Assembly (NCBI GenBank): GCA_963556145.1
Contig: OY744466.1
Coordinates: 3,038,001 to 3,102,000 of the forward strand
Length of the DNA stretch: 64,000 nucleotides
Reading direction: 5' to 3'
Source: Hygrocybe punicea
Lineage: Eukaryota; Basidiomycota; Agaricomycetes; Agaricales; Hygrophoraceae
In this document: in pieces, positions 11,131-23,280 of the stretch
Layout of the letters: each line of letters starts with the position of its first letter
Position numbering within the stretch: position 1 is the first letter of the stretch
Made by a program: the position numbers and the translations under genes
The notes under the pieces: model-generated
Databases searched by the model: none
What the model was told of the DNA's origin: nothing
What the model saw: the letters and a program-made list of their open reading frames with translations, nothing else

Positions 11131-12579
11131 CTCTTACAAATATGGACATACCTATTTAATAAATATTTTATTAATAATTAATTAATTCATTACCAAATGG
11201 ACATTTTTGGTAGAGTATTTGATTTGTTTCTCACTCAATTCTCCATGGATTTTGAAGGTTATATGGGAAAGGTTATAGTACTAAATGAAATGGAGGTGCT
11301 TGTCACCAGCACTAAGTGATTTGAGCCCAAATTCAGGCACTAGTGAGTTTACACCACACATAGGCATTTGAATTTTCATGAGATATATATCATAGAAGTA
11401 GCTGTTTCTAGGGCTTTTACTGATATATTCTGAGGGGATGACAGTATTTTGAATACGGTACAGGAACTGGTATACCTATTGATCAGAAATTACAAGTCAT
11501 GTATGAGGTCACAGAGTCACTCAGCTTTGCACACCTTATCCATGCATGTGACTTCCTGCTGCACCCTCTTTTCTTACGATCCTTATCACGTGATTGGACA
11601 CTATTTTTATTTCGTGCACATGATTTCCTGCTGTGCATTCTTTCTTCATTATTATCCAGATTGTTTTCACAAATGTAAATGACTTGCCGAAGAATGGCAA
11701 ATATGGATGATGGTATATAGCTACATGGTGATAATACAACCCCTCTCATCTATTTGACGAACTCATGATGACATGATGAATGCATTGAACAACACAACAT
11801 AACAAAACAGAAACGAATATAATGAAATGAAAAATTGAGTATGAAAAGATAAAGAAAAGGACGAACGACCATTAACCCTCCCGTTCCCAGCTAACCAGCA
11901 ACCAAGACCCGCCCAAATAAAGACAAAGTGTTCACCCCAGAAAGAAAGAAGTCAATGTCAAGCATTGACTTCAGGCCCATCCATCCTCCAGAATAGTTCA
12001 ACGCGTTGATTGTTTAGGGTAGAAACATTGGCACAAAAAGGCCAGTCACAGACTTTGCGCTCTGTATGCAATCATCAAATAAAAATAATAATAAAGTGTA
12101 AATGAAAAATGTACTTAGAGGGAGGACAGAGGACCTGTTCATAGCATCGGATAGTTTTTTATTACAATTTATTGCACAGAGAAGCAGCAATAAAAAGGAG
12201 TAGACACCAGAAGACCATGGTGAAAGACTAGAGGAAAAGAAAAGACGGATCGTGAGAATTCAGGCATATGACCCCCAGCAAACACGTGATAAGCACATGT
12301 TTCCTTACATAACCAGAATAAACGGTCTGAACCAAGTAGATATCAACGATCTTAAAGATCTATATATCAAGGAATGATCAAATACTACTGGTTACATGAT
12401 GCAAGGACAACAACCCATTGCACATTGAGTGACAGCTATGTGGAAAGCTCTTTTTCAATCCACGTACTCATAGTGTATCCAATAAGACATATAGTTTGTT
12501 ACAAATATATTAATGATTAATAGTATAATACCTATGTGCACACCCCTGATGATCATGAGGATTAAAGTCAGAGTCGCTG

Positions 12580-12632
12580 AAGTGGTTAGCAAAATTGCCT
12601 CAGGCATTGCGATGATCTCCTGCTAGCCACTT
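12580..12632. repeat. Three-part hairpin, copy 2
   Basis: The outer arm AAGTGGTTAGCA pairs with TGCTAGCCACTT with one wobble. The inner stem is degraded compared with copies 1 and 3. An AT-rich TTAATTAATT-like stretch follows, as in the other copies. Confidence 0.65.
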
Positions 12633-13284
12633 TCTTCTACAAATAGGGACTTATCTGTAATTTAATTAATTTCATTAAATGTCAAATTATTTACAAAGTA
12701 TTACAATATGGCTACAATGAAGGCAATGGATGGGAATGAGAGATAGTCGTGATAAGTGAATGATAAGAGAGTCAATAAAGGTCAAAGAAAGGATTGGAGA
12801 GGGGGAATGAGCAGAAGGGTGAAAAAGGGGCAGAACAGGCTAAGAGGGGTAAAGGAAGCAGTGGAGATGGTGACGAATGGGTGCTGGGACTACAGCGGGA
12901 CTGAAAGAAGGCTGGGAGGGTGCTGAATAGGGTGGAAAGGCTGGGAGGAGCAGGTGACACCTGGGTGAGCACCCCATGGTCAATTCAGATCCAGGACAGC
13001 TAATAAAACAGAAAACTCATCTAGTATAGCAGGAGGTGGGTGCACCACATCCCCTGCTGCCCTCAGAAACCCTCCATGGCGCTCCAAAGCAGCCGGAATG
13101 TGCTTCTGTTGCTGGGGTTGCTGGTGACACTATTGCTAGACATCGGTGACCTTTTGGAGGCCAAAAGGTTTCCTGGAGAGAGTTAGGGGACAGTAGAGGA
13201 GGATGGGAAAGTTGTAGGGCAGTAGGTGTAGCAGGGGGCTGGCAGTAGAGTCTGAAATGGAGGGGGATGGGGCTGTTGACCAAG

Positions 13285-13816
13285 AGAAGGTTTTGGATTC
13301 ATCTGAGCTCGAATGCTCTCAACATGGATTTCAAACTCCACTTGAATTTTAGCCACAACTCCGGGCCACCCTCACTTATTTGCATTCTAGAGACTCAGAT
13401 ATCACATTTACCAGCTGCCTTAAGTGGACAAAAGTGTCCCAGACATACAATAGAATGTAGCTAGAAAGTACCATCTTTTACTTTGCCATATTACACCAGT
13501 TATTGTAGCTATACTCATATCTCTTGCAAAGAATAGCTCACAGGTAGCCCAAATTATACCAGATGCACTCCATAACGTTTTTCCAGCAGGATGGTCCCCA
13601 TCACATACTCATTGTCAAATTTGGTGAAGATCCATGCAGTGTGCAAGTCAATAGAGGCTCTGGATTCTCGGATGAAACCAGTCAAAAGGGATTTAGAACT
13701 CAGTTGCTATATTTGGACACATTTTTCCCTCAGTCCCTGAGATGAATGAATGAATCACCTCAATGGCTGAAAACCGGGTTTATAAGAACGAGTTTTCCAT
13801 AAATGGAAGAACTCGT
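13285..13816. repeat. Segment P with Helitron-type terminus at 13816
   Basis: This sequence is repeated as a diverged copy at 16936-17213 (same strand) and as an inverted copy at 55496-56100. Markers are the ACAACTCCGGRCCACCCT region, TCTAGAGACTCAGATAT and the GACAAAAGTG block. The right end is the palindromic sequence GAGTTTTCCATAAATGGAAG followed by AACTCGT, ending at 13816, which is the terminal hairpin of the Helitron family described at 55496. The open frame at 13563-13745 has no support as a gene. Confidence 0.7.
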
Positions 13817-13915
13817 AACAACCAGGGCATCATTTGAGGAAATAACTGTGGATTGCCATAAATAGATTCAGGATGAGCTGCATGACCTATGGCTAGAACT
13901 TTTTCATTTATGATA
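13817..13915 (-). pseudogene. Helitron Rep fragment
   Basis: About 90 bp resembling the reverse-strand coding sequence of Helitron copies B and C around the FPQMMPWLFPYG region (compare 62525-62620). It is diverged and very short. It directly abuts the palindromic terminus at 13816, so it appears to be the target into which a Helitron derivative inserted: the uninterrupted copy has a TT at the matching point. Confidence 0.65.
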
Positions 13916-14308
13916 AGATGATATTTGTGTCCTTAAACTCAAGTTCTGTGGTACATAAACAGAATGGTAATCAAGCACCATATCCTGGGGTGTGTCAGGA
14001 TGATAGAATAACACCCTGTCTTGGGACACAGCAAGACGATAAATAGATATTAGTGTCCTATCCTGGGGTGCATCAGGACGATAGTATAACACCCTGTCTT
14101 GGGACACAGCAAGATGATAAATAGATATTGGTGTCCTATCCTGGGGTGTATCAGGACGATAATATAACACCCTGTCATGGGACACATGAGCAAGACAATA
14201 AAAAGATATTTGTGTCCTGAAACTCAACCTCTCCGGTGCATAAACCGAATGATAAAGCAAACACCACATCCTGGGGTGTGTCGGGATGATAATGTAACAC
14301 CGAGCTGT
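13916..14308. repeat. Diverged tandem repeat, about 77-81 bp units
   Basis: Three to four units carry CCTGGGGTGTATCAGGA, AACACCCTGTCTTGGGACAC and GATAAATAGATATT. Starts of the GATATT-GTGTCC block fall near 13920, 14048, 14125 and 14206. The open frame on the reverse strand follows from the repeat and is not taken as a gene. Confidence 0.7.
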
Positions 14309-14690
14309 GTACCATGTAAACAAGGCCACCAGAGATTTCTGGTACTTTAATCAATGGTCAGATAAACCAACCTGTCTTTGTGAAGAAATCACATACGCAA
14401 TGATGCATTGGCATTGGCATCGGCCTGTCATGCAACACAATTAAATGAATGGTCAGAATGTGTCACTGACAACAAGGAAGGAACCATAAAACACACATGA
14501 GGACCAGAGGGAATGGGGAACAGCAGGAGCAGTAGAAACACAACGGAGTAGAATAGCATGTTATACACCAGCAGATGATGTGTCACAAGCATAGCATTGA
14601 GATTTCACAGATAAATTTGGAAATTGATTATATAATATTTAATTTCTATTTAATAATTAAATATAAGTAAATATACTAGTCAAACAATAA
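14309..14690. repeat. Segment Q (inverted relative to 57496-57905)
   Basis: Nearly the reverse complement of 57496-57905, including a CATGTAAACAAGGCCACC block, a TGTCACTGACAACAAGG block and an AT-rich end. In both places Q directly precedes an array of B-type repeats, so Q and the array are parts of one repeated element. A short frame in the 57.7-kb copy (73 aa, with WCFNQWSDKPTRLCEE) is broken here, so I treat any coding origin as lost. Confidence 0.7.
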
Positions 14691-15845
14691 AGAGCCTGAC
14701 ACCCCCAACTTCGTGTTTTCAACAGAAACATGGTACGGGGATGTAGATGACCCAGGAGTGTGGGCCGGGGTGTCCTGGTGGATGAAAACGGGGGGGGTGG
14801 TGGTTGGGCAGACGCCAGAATGCGAGGGCCTGAGACCCCCCGACCCCTCATATTCAACTCGAAAGACATGCGGGGGGTGTACACTGGCAAAGGGGGATCG
14901 GAAACCGGACGGGGTGGGGCGTCCCGGGGGATGAAAAGAGGGGGGGTTGCTGGTTGGGCAGACAGGTGGAATGCGAGGGCCTGGGACCCCCCGACCCCTC
15001 GTTTTCGACGCGAACGAGGTGCGGGGGGTGTAACCTAGCCGGGGGTAGTCAAAAAACCCGCGGGACGGGCTGTCCTGGTGGATGAAACCGAGGGGGGGGT
15101 GGTTGGGCAGACAGCCGGAATGCGAGGGCCTGGGACCCCCCGACCCCTCGTTTTCGACACGAACGAGGTGCGGGGGATGTAACCTAGCCGGGGGTAGTCG
15201 AAAAACCCGCGGAACGGGCTGTCTTGGGGGATGGAAAAGGGGGGTGTTGCTGGTTGGGCAGACAGGCGGAATGCGAGGGCCTGAGACCCCCCGACCCCTC
15301 GTTTTCAATGCGAACGACGTGCGGGGGGTGTACACTGGCCGGGGGTGATCGAAAACCGGATGGGATGGGGTGTCTCGGTGGATGAAAAAGGGGGTTGGCG
15401 GTGGTTAGGCAGACAGCCGGAACGCGCGGTCTTGAGACCCCCCGGTTGCTCGTTTTCAACGCGAATGAGCTGCGGGGGGTGGAGACTGGCCGGGGGTGGT
15501 ATCAAACGGGGCAGAATGAGCTGTCCTGGTGGTTGAAAAAGGGGGGGTGGCGGTGGTTGGGCAGACAGCCGGATCGTGAGGGCTTGAGACCCCCCGACCG
15601 CTCGTTGTCAACAGAACCAGAGTGTGGGGGGTGTAGACTAGCCGGGGGTGGTCAAAAACGAGATGGGCGCGGGTGTCCTGGTGGTAGAAAAAGGGAGTCC
15701 GCTGGTGGTTGGGCAGTCAGCCGGACCGCGAGGGCCTGAAACCCCCCGACTCGTTTTCAACGGAAACGGAGCGCGGGGGGTGTAGCCTAGACGGGGGAGG
15801 TTGAAAACGCGGCGGTAGTACCGGGCTGTCCTGGTGGATGATGAA
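14691..15845. repeat. Tandem array B1, about 150-bp units
   Basis: Seven to eight units carry GGGCAGACAGCCGGAA, TGAGACCCCCCGACC, CTCGTTTTCAACG and GTGCGGGGGGTGTA blocks. The TGAGACC-like block falls near 14831, 14982, 15131, 15282, 15433, 15585 and 15737, spacing 149-152 bp. Overlapping frames on both strands come from the repeat. The same unit forms arrays at 16286-16935, 41995-42830 and, inverted, 56101-57495. Confidence 0.9.
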
Positions 15846-16285
15846 ATGGGGATGGGATTGGGGATGGGATTGCTTTCACATTGGACTATCATTTTTATTT
15901 TCCCACAGTTACAAAATATTTCACACGGCTTAGAAAAATCAGTTCTCATGGCTTGTAAAATCAACGTTAGCAACAGCGGCGGAAAACACATAAAACGGGA
16001 CTTGTATTACAACAAATGAATGTGTCACTGTCTCACCATATCGTGAATACTGAAGCTACTGAAGTTGTCATGGTGGGGATGTTGAAGCAACCATCTGCTG
16101 AATAAGCAGAAAGTGGTTAGCAAAATCGCCTTGGGCATTGAGGCGATCTCTTGCTTGCCACTTTCACATCCAAACATGGACATATCTAGCAATATCATTA
16201 TTATTATCAAATTAATTAGTTAAATTAAATTAAATTGATTCGTTCTAAATGTTACCAAATGGTTTATGCTGGCAGGTCTTGAGAA
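15846..16285. other. Spacer with hairpin copy 3 (16110-16164)
   Basis: No gene. The hairpin outer arm AAAGTGGTTAGCAA pairs with TTGCTTGCCACTTT, and the inner ATCGCC stem is retained. The preceding GTCATGGTGGGG-TGTTGAAG context also precedes copy 1 at about 11030-11085, so the hairpin is part of a longer repeat of about 150 bp. Confidence 0.6.
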
Positions 16286-16935
16286 AGAGAGGCTGGGCCG
16301 GGGCCGCTATATACATAAGCTGGGGGTGGTCGAAAACCAGCTGGGTGGGGTGGCCCGATGGGCACAAACAGGCTGATGCTGGTGGTTGGACAGATGGCAG
16401 GAGCGCAACATCCTGAGACCCCCCAACCTCTGGTTTTCAACCGCAATGAGGTGCAGGGGGGACACAGGGGTCTATTCAAGTCGGGGGTCTATTCAAGTCG
16501 GGGGTGGTCGAAAACAGGTGGGAAGGGGGTGCTGTGGATGTTAAAAAAATGGGGGTGGGGTGGGTTGGACAGATGGCAGGCGCGCGAGGCTCTGAGACCT
16601 CCAGACCCTTCAGTTTCAACGGAAATGGGTTGCAGGGGGCATACACGATCCAGGGGTGGACACAAATGGGGTGGGATGGGTGTCCTGGTGGTGCTGGGGC
16701 AGACAGCATGAACGTGAGGGCTTGAGACCCCCTGCCTGCTCATTTTCAATGCAAATGAAGGCCGGGGGGTGTACACAAGCTGTGGGTGGTCAAACATAGA
16801 GCAGGGTGGGGTGTCCTGGTGGTGGACCAAAGGAGGGGGCAGTGGTTGGGCAAATGATGGGAGTGCATGGTCCTGAGACCCCCCAACCCCTCGTTTTCAG
16901 CACAGATGAGGTGCAGGGGGTGCAGACATCAGTAC
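16286..16935. repeat. Tandem array B2, diverged about 150-bp units
   Basis: About four B-type units are more diverged than array B1, with TGAGACCCCC and GAGGTGCAGGGGG blocks. It is followed directly by segment P, the B-then-P order seen inverted at 57495-55496. Confidence 0.8.
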
Positions 16936-17213
16936 CAGACCAAGAAAATAAACTATGTACTTACCTTGGTGTACACCACTGCCCGACAATCTTGCTGTTG
17001 AGCCACAGAAGGTTTTGCACTTAACTGAGCTTGAAAGCTCTCCTGTTAATTTCGGACTCCGCTTGAATTTCAGCCACAACTCCGGACCACCCTCACTTGT
17101 TTGCATTCTAGAGACTCAGATATGATGTTCCCCAGGTGCCTTATGTGGACAAAAGTGTACCATACATGCCATAAAATATGGCTAGAAATTACCACATTTT
17201 ACATTGCAGTATT
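16936..17213. repeat. Segment P, second copy, truncated
   Basis: Shares GAGCTTGAAAGCTCTC, ACAACTCCGGACCACCCTCA and TCTAGAGACTCAGATAT with the other P copies. It stops abruptly at 17213 (TATT), where the terminus of Helitron A begins, so copy A appears to have inserted into a B-P element. Confidence 0.65.
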
Positions 17214-17749
17214 ACGAGTTCTTTTAATTTATTAAAAGACTTGTTCTTTATCAGACCTAGTTCAGTGAGGGTTCGTAATTAATTAATTAATGAAGTTGAT
17301 CGTATGTAGGGGACTTTTTTTTTGGGCAAAAGATATGATTCTAGTTGTTATACTGAAAAATAACATGTGGTCCTAGCCATGTGTGGACAAGCTTACATAA
17401 GCATCCAAATATGGGTTGCCTCAGAAAAGACACATTACCTTCAAATTATATTCAAAATATTTGTACTGACTTCAATTCTTATCGGAATCAGCTGAAAATT
17501 GAACTGCTGACTAATATAACCATTTCGGGTAAGGTGTGACAGTCACATATAACCAATCTAACCATATAGGGTAATTTCTGATATTATATACCAAATTTTA
17601 TGCTGATCTCAACAGTGACAGTCACATGTGACCAGTCTAACCATATAAGGTAATTTTACATAATGTATGCTAAATTTTATATTGATCATGATAGTCTTCA
17701 TTTCATGTAACAAACCTAATTATATAATGCACTAATACATATTTTATCA

Positions 17750-18598
17750 CACAGGGTGCGCAGTAGCATACCATGTCACACAGTATCTTGAAAGTACTTG
17801 ACAAGTATACTAAATATCATTACCATAACATTCAACATGGTATTGTAACAGTATTCAGACATAAACTACAATACTTGTGCCCAAATTCATCTGAAGGTAT
17901 GAAGGCAAATGAGACTTATACCTTTTCAATAACATCAAGCCTTTTGTTTCACTACTTTTACTGTATCTACAGCAAAGTACTGTATAGTTCAGATAGAATA
18001 CTTGCAGCCTAAGATGAATCAAAGTATTAAACTAGTAAGGAAGTTGTGCCACTTTCACTACTAGGATACCTTTTGAATCCTTTCAAGATACAGTGTGAAA
18101 TAGTATAGTACTGTTGCCATATTGTGGATTTAAGATACTGTGTCAATACTTTTAAGATACTGTTTCAGTACTTTTATTATAATAAAAGTATCTTAAAAGT
18201 ATTGACACAGTATCTTAAATCCACAATATGGCAACAGTACTATACTATTTCACACTGTATCTTGATAGGATTCAAAAGGTATCCTAATAGTAAAAGTGGC
18301 CCAACTTCCTTACTGGTTTAATACTTTGATTCATCTTAGGCTGCAAGTATTCTATCCAAACTATACAGTACTTTGCTGTAAATACAGTAAAAGTAGTGAA
18401 ACAAAAGGCTTGATGTTATTGAAAAGGTATAAGTCTCATTTGCCTTCATACCTTCAGATGAATTTGAGCACAAGTATTGTAGTTTATGTCTGAATACTGT
18501 TACAATACCATGTTGAATGTTATGGTAATGATATTTAGTATACTTGTCAAGTACTTTCAAGATACTGTGTGACATGGTATGCTACTGTGCACCCTGTG
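17750..18598. mobile_element. Foldback/MITE-like element, copy 1 (849 bp)
   Basis: Terminal inverted repeats start CACAGGGTGC and the two arms (about 410-425 bp each) are near-perfect inverted copies meeting at TTTTATTATAATAAAA near 18180, so the whole element is a palindrome. It is flanked by the 3-bp duplication TCA (17747-17749 and 18599-18601). The 79-aa frames on each arm mirror one another and also occur in copy 2; they follow from the palindrome and encode nothing recognisable. A CAC start and 3-bp duplication recall CACTA-type elements; the superfamily is inference. Confidence 0.85.
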
Positions 18599-19383
18599 TC
18601 ATGTGTTTTAGTGTACACATTGTTGTTTAAGCTTTGGTAAACATATACAAATAGATGTAAACAAAGACAAATAATAGTCTTTCCTGCTAGCATTATCACT
18701 GTACAGTTGGAAGTGATCCTATATTATTGTTATATAACAAACAAATACAAATAAACAAACCCAATATAGTTAGATCACTTCATATTACAATTTTGGTTTT
18801 GGTCAATTTTCTTATGTAATCATGATTATGTAATCATTAGTCAGATCACCATTTGAACCCAGACTTTGAACCTTATTGTGCTTTTGCCTCTTGAACCTGA
18901 ACCACCACCTTCCCCATTTGGTGCATTAAGTCCACATTTTTTGACCTTTTTGGCTTGTTTAAGCTCAGTTTTTCATATTCAGACTCCGAAAAAATGTTTT
19001 CTGGATCAGGTGATGTGCCCGGACCATTCAGGGTCCAATGCTGACATAATATTCCCTTTTATAGATAAAAAAGTCAAAAATTCTTCGGATTTTCACGCTT
19101 TTTCTTTTCTCTGGCTCTGTTTTGTATCTTGGAGCACTGGTAATGTCTTTTATTGGTGTAAATTATTGTTGGTTGACATAATCTATCATTGGACAGTTAA
19201 TCTTCCTGTCAACATTCAAAGTATGTGGAAATTTCGCATTTTTTCACCTTTGTAGATTGTATAAGCTCATTTCTTAACCTACAGTTTTACAGGGGATCTT
19301 TTCTGCCTCAGGTATGAATCTTTTATCATCTATGATCAAATGTTTACATATTTTATTCATATATAGCCTTAAAATGCAAATTT

Positions 19384-22300
19384 TTGTGGATTTTTTCGAT
19401 TTTTATCACTTTATGTCCTGGAATTTGTATTGGTATGTTGTTTATTCATCTTCTCCAGATATATTTGACATATCCATATTGTCATCCAGCTTCTATTTTC
19501 AAAAAAATTATAAAACTGTTCACAAAAATGTTAAAAATGTCATCCATGTCACAATATCTTATGATTTTTATCATTGCAATGTCTTGGGCACAATGTGCTG
19601 TTACTGGGATTGGCCTTGTGCCTCCTGCAAGTGACATACAAAATGTCCATGTCACACCAACTGTCTCTGTAATACCAAATGTCATTCTGTGCCCTGTTAC
19701 TCTGAATTTTTACAAAGACACTCTCACAAAGAATGAAAATCCCACTTATTTACCAATTTTAGTCCCCATTCATAATATTAGTCTTCAATCCACCTCTTCT
19801 TTCACATCACACATCCCTGAAAAAATCACAAGTATCTCTAACAGTACTGAATTTGTTCTTTCTAGTTGTAAATCAGCTCATCCCTCTTTTTTATTTGAAC
19901 TATATGCCAGAATCTTCTTGAACATGTTTGATTTGCTTTCTGTCTATCATTGTACAACCAGCATTGCTAACAAATGCATGTATATTAAGTTGAAATCTCA
20001 ACAGAATCTAGTCAGAAAACATGACTTTAAAGCTTACCTGAAATATGTAATCAAACAACCTATATTAGCCAATGGAGGAATTCTGTTGTTTGTCTTGGTT
20101 CTGCATCATTTCCTAGCTTTTCAAATGTCTGCTCACTATATTTGCAATAAAACTTCGAAATTATTTGACATGTTCATGTGTGAAAATGTACCTTTCAATG
20201 CTAACATTCATATTGAATGTATTGGTGGAGGAAAAGCAAATGTATTCTCATTTCATGAACTAATTCCTGCTTCAATCAATGATAATGCTAGTATGAATGC
20301 AGCTAAATATAAATTCCACTCGTACATGCCAAAAAATGAAGCACTCTCACTGGAATTATCATCTGAGAAGTCACTTGTAATTGTAAATCACCCATTTGAA
20401 CTGTTGACTCCAAAATTGACCATTGCAAGTTTGAAAGTGATTGCTGCTAGCCATAGCATTCTTGTACACTCAAGAATAAATCATGGAGCACTTCAGACTG
20501 CAATACAGAATCATGTGTGCTTCAGCTGCCCTGCTTTTGTGTCAGTATTTGAATTAATTGATGAAGAAGCAATTGCAAGTCACAAGAAAACCCTGAATAT
20601 CATGGCAGTTAATAAGTTCAAAAATCAGAATTCTGAGAAGCATTCCAAACAAAACCTTCTGGCTATTCAAAAATTCAAAACACAATATCCTGAGAGACAT
20701 GCAAAACAAAATCTGGCAGCTGTACAGAAATTTCATCTAGAAAATCCTGCCAAGCATGCAACACAAAATCTAGCAGCTGTACAGAAATTTCATCTAGAAA
20801 ATCCTGCCAAGCATGCAACACAAAATCTAGCAGCTGTACAGAAATTTCATCTGGAAAATCCTGCCAAGCATGCAACACAAAATCTAGCAGCTGTACAGAA
20901 ATTTCATCTGGACAATCCTGAGACACATGCAACACAAAACCTGGCAGCTGTTCAAAAGTTCAAAGTTGATCATCATGACAGACACCTAAAACACACACTA
21001 AATGCAGTCAGAAGACATACAATGAATCACCCTGAGCAGCATGCCCAAACCAATCACCTCGCTGTCAATACATATAGAGACAACATTCAATTTCCTCCAG
21101 ATCCACCTTCAACAAAATTGCAACACACTATTGTTTCCAAGTTCTGTCAAGATACTTCTCCTAACAAATTCAGTGAATCTGGTTGTGCTGTCTGTGGAAG
21201 ATTAACACCAGTCCTGCAATTGCAAAGCTACATAGACTTGAATTTGAATTGTTTGAAACAATCTGGTGTAACTCACAAAGAACGCTTCTCATTTGATGAT
21301 CTAATCCAATCTTCAGATAGCCCTATAATCAATGAAGACCTTCATGGCATTTGCAAGAAGTGTTACAAGTCTTTGGTTAAAGGAAAACGCCCTCCTATGT
21401 CTCTGGCAAATGGTTTATGGCTTGGAGAGATTCCTAATGAATTGACTAATTTGTCTTATGCAGAACAGCTTCTTATCGCTAGAGTGAGACACAATAGATG
21501 TATAGTTCGAGTTTCTTCAGGAATGCACAAGATGAGAGCAAATGCCATTACATTTGCCAATCCAACTCCTAAGATTTATGACATTTTACCTCAACCTGTT
21601 GATGAGTTCGATCAAGTGCTAGCATTTATTTATACTGGACCATGTAAGCCTACAAAATCTGATTTTGAGCGTACACCATTGCTTGTTAGGAGAAACAAAG
21701 TTGCCACTGCTTTGAACTGGCTGAAACTAAATCACGGTGACTATTTTGACTTGGAGATTTCAGATGAAAACTTGCAGCAATATCCTGAGAATGACATACC
21801 AGTTGTGGTAGAGTGCAGACAATCATTTGTTAACAAAAAGCCAGAAGCTACTGCTGTGAATGACATGGAAGAGGAAGAAGGAACTGAGACTGGCATGTGT
21901 CCATTTGTAGTTCATGGTTTGACTGGTGAAGAATACTCAACCAAAAGTATCAAAGCTATAAAAGCCATTGCCTTGAAACATTTGATGGATAATGAAAAGA
22001 TCCTAGCAATTGGACATGAGAGTGATCCACAATCCATCTATAATAATCCTCAGTTATTCCCTCAAATGATGCCATGGTTGTTTCCCTATGGACTTGGTGG
22101 AATTGGAAACTCTCTGATCCAAGGCAACATATCTGAAATCAAACACAAAAGACACTTGTTAATGTACTATGACAAGAGAAAGATCCACACTTTCCTTTGA
22201 TTGCATTCAACCATGAGCAAATAAAGGAGTCTACAACAGGTGGCTATTTATTAGCTGAAAAGGCAAAGTTTGAACACATTTCACAAAGATTGATGGATGT

Positions 22301-23072
22301 TGATCTTGGAGTGTTGAATAACATTGCTAGAAAAATGGAAAATGGTGAACATGTCGCTCCAGAAACAGATGAAGAGAAGTTATGTTTCCAATTAATTAAA
22401 GACATTGATCATGTAGGAAGTCATGTAAAAGGATCACTCACAAGCAAGAAATACATGAGAAATGAAGTATGGTCTCTGATGTCCTTTGTGGGTGCACCTT
22501 CCTGGTTCATCACATTTTCACCTGCAGATAACATGCACCCACTCTCCTTATATTATGCTGATACCAAAGAAACCTTTACACCAGAGCTTAGAGAATATGA
22601 TGAGCGGTACAGACTTATTGCAGAAAATCCAGTGGCTGGTGCTAGATTCTTTCACTTTATGGTAGAGCTATTTATCAAACATGTCCTGGGAGTTGGTTCA
22701 AACCATTCTGGCTTTTATGGTGACACTAAGGCATACTATGGCACAGTGCAGCAACAAGGACGTCTCACACTTCACATGCACATGCTACTATGGCTCAAAG
22801 GATGTTTGTCACCTCAGGAAATCAGAGATAGAATAATGGATCCAAATTCAGATTTCCAACAAGGTTTTGTTCAGTATCTAGAAAGCGTACATATTGGTGA
22901 ATTCATGACTGGAACAATGGATGAAGTCAAAGCTAAAGTCAACCAGAAATCTGCACAAGAAGACTACAAAGATCCCACTCAGACTCTGCCTGAAGCACCC
23001 CCACCCATGTGTACAATTCAGCATGATATGAACATTGACTTGTTTAGAGGGCCAGTGCTTCGCATGGCATGA
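19384..23072 (+). pseudogene. Helitron RepHel protein, N-terminal part (copy A)
   Basis: The first frame (to 22200) has a weakly supported hydrophobic N-terminus. It then has a segment with at least six short repeats of the form AVQKFHLENPAKHATQNL (20590-21060, 57-bp units, some identical), a CAVCG and CKKC cysteine segment, and a DUF6570-like block (LANGLWLGEIP, LLIARVRHNRCIVRVSSG). The next frame (22197-23072) has the Helitron_like_N domain with the HUH motif LHMHMLLW. A short deletion around 22175, next to MYYDK, shifts the frame by comparison with copies B and C. The sequence ends at 23072 before the Y2 tyrosines and the helicase. It would have nicked and joined DNA during rolling-circle transposition; this copy is inactive. 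Confidence 0.85.
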
Positions 23073-23280
23073 ACGAGTTCTTCCTAAAGTTCCAATCTTT
23101 GCTCTGAATTGATTCACTGCTACCTCATAAATCATATTGAGCAAGACTAAGCCCGCCACACCCACCCATTATTATAGTGCAAAAGTTGTTGATGTAGACT
23201 TGCTGAGCCCAACCACTTTTTATTTTATATATCTCATGCAAATTAAATTTGGCCACCCACCCACCCACACATGAAACACT

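Larger units (their letters stand above)
11031..13284. other. AT-rich non-coding stretch
   Basis: No gene recognised. It contains two copies of a long hairpin (11086-11130 and 12580-12632), each followed by TTAATTAATT-type sequence. A diverged direct repeat around 11540-11640 has CATGTGACTTCCTGCTG and CACATGATTTCCTGCTG with an intervening CACGTG. A purine-rich, G-rich block lies at about 12760-13260. The flanking repeats suggest decayed transposon ends. Confidence 0.5.
17214..23072 (+). mobile_element. Helitron copy A (autonomous type, 3'-truncated)
   Basis: The left end at 17214 is ACGAGTTCTTTTAATTTATT followed by AAAAGACTTGT, a diverged version of the family's terminal hairpin in which stem changes are matched on both arms. 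Non-coding leader runs to about 19383 and includes a direct repeat of about 90 bp at 17525-17700 (TGACAGTCACATRTRACCA), a foldback element at 17750-18598, and about 780 bp of AT-rich sequence without recognised genes. The coding part runs from about 19384 and is cut at 23072, where copy B begins in the opposite orientation. The 5' boundary rests on the hairpin comparison only. Confidence 0.65.

Noticed and set aside
13563..13745. FFQQDGPHH-like words resembling the QQD block of mariner-type transposases (also near 55740)
   Set aside because: No further DDE-type motif, short frame, and the sequence is part of repeat segment P; the likeness looks coincidental.
17773..18575. Repeated 79-aa frame (MSHSILKVLDKYTKYHY...) seen on both arms and again at 28434
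   Set aside because: It recurs because the foldback arms are inverted copies of each other; it is an element sequence, not an independent conserved gene.
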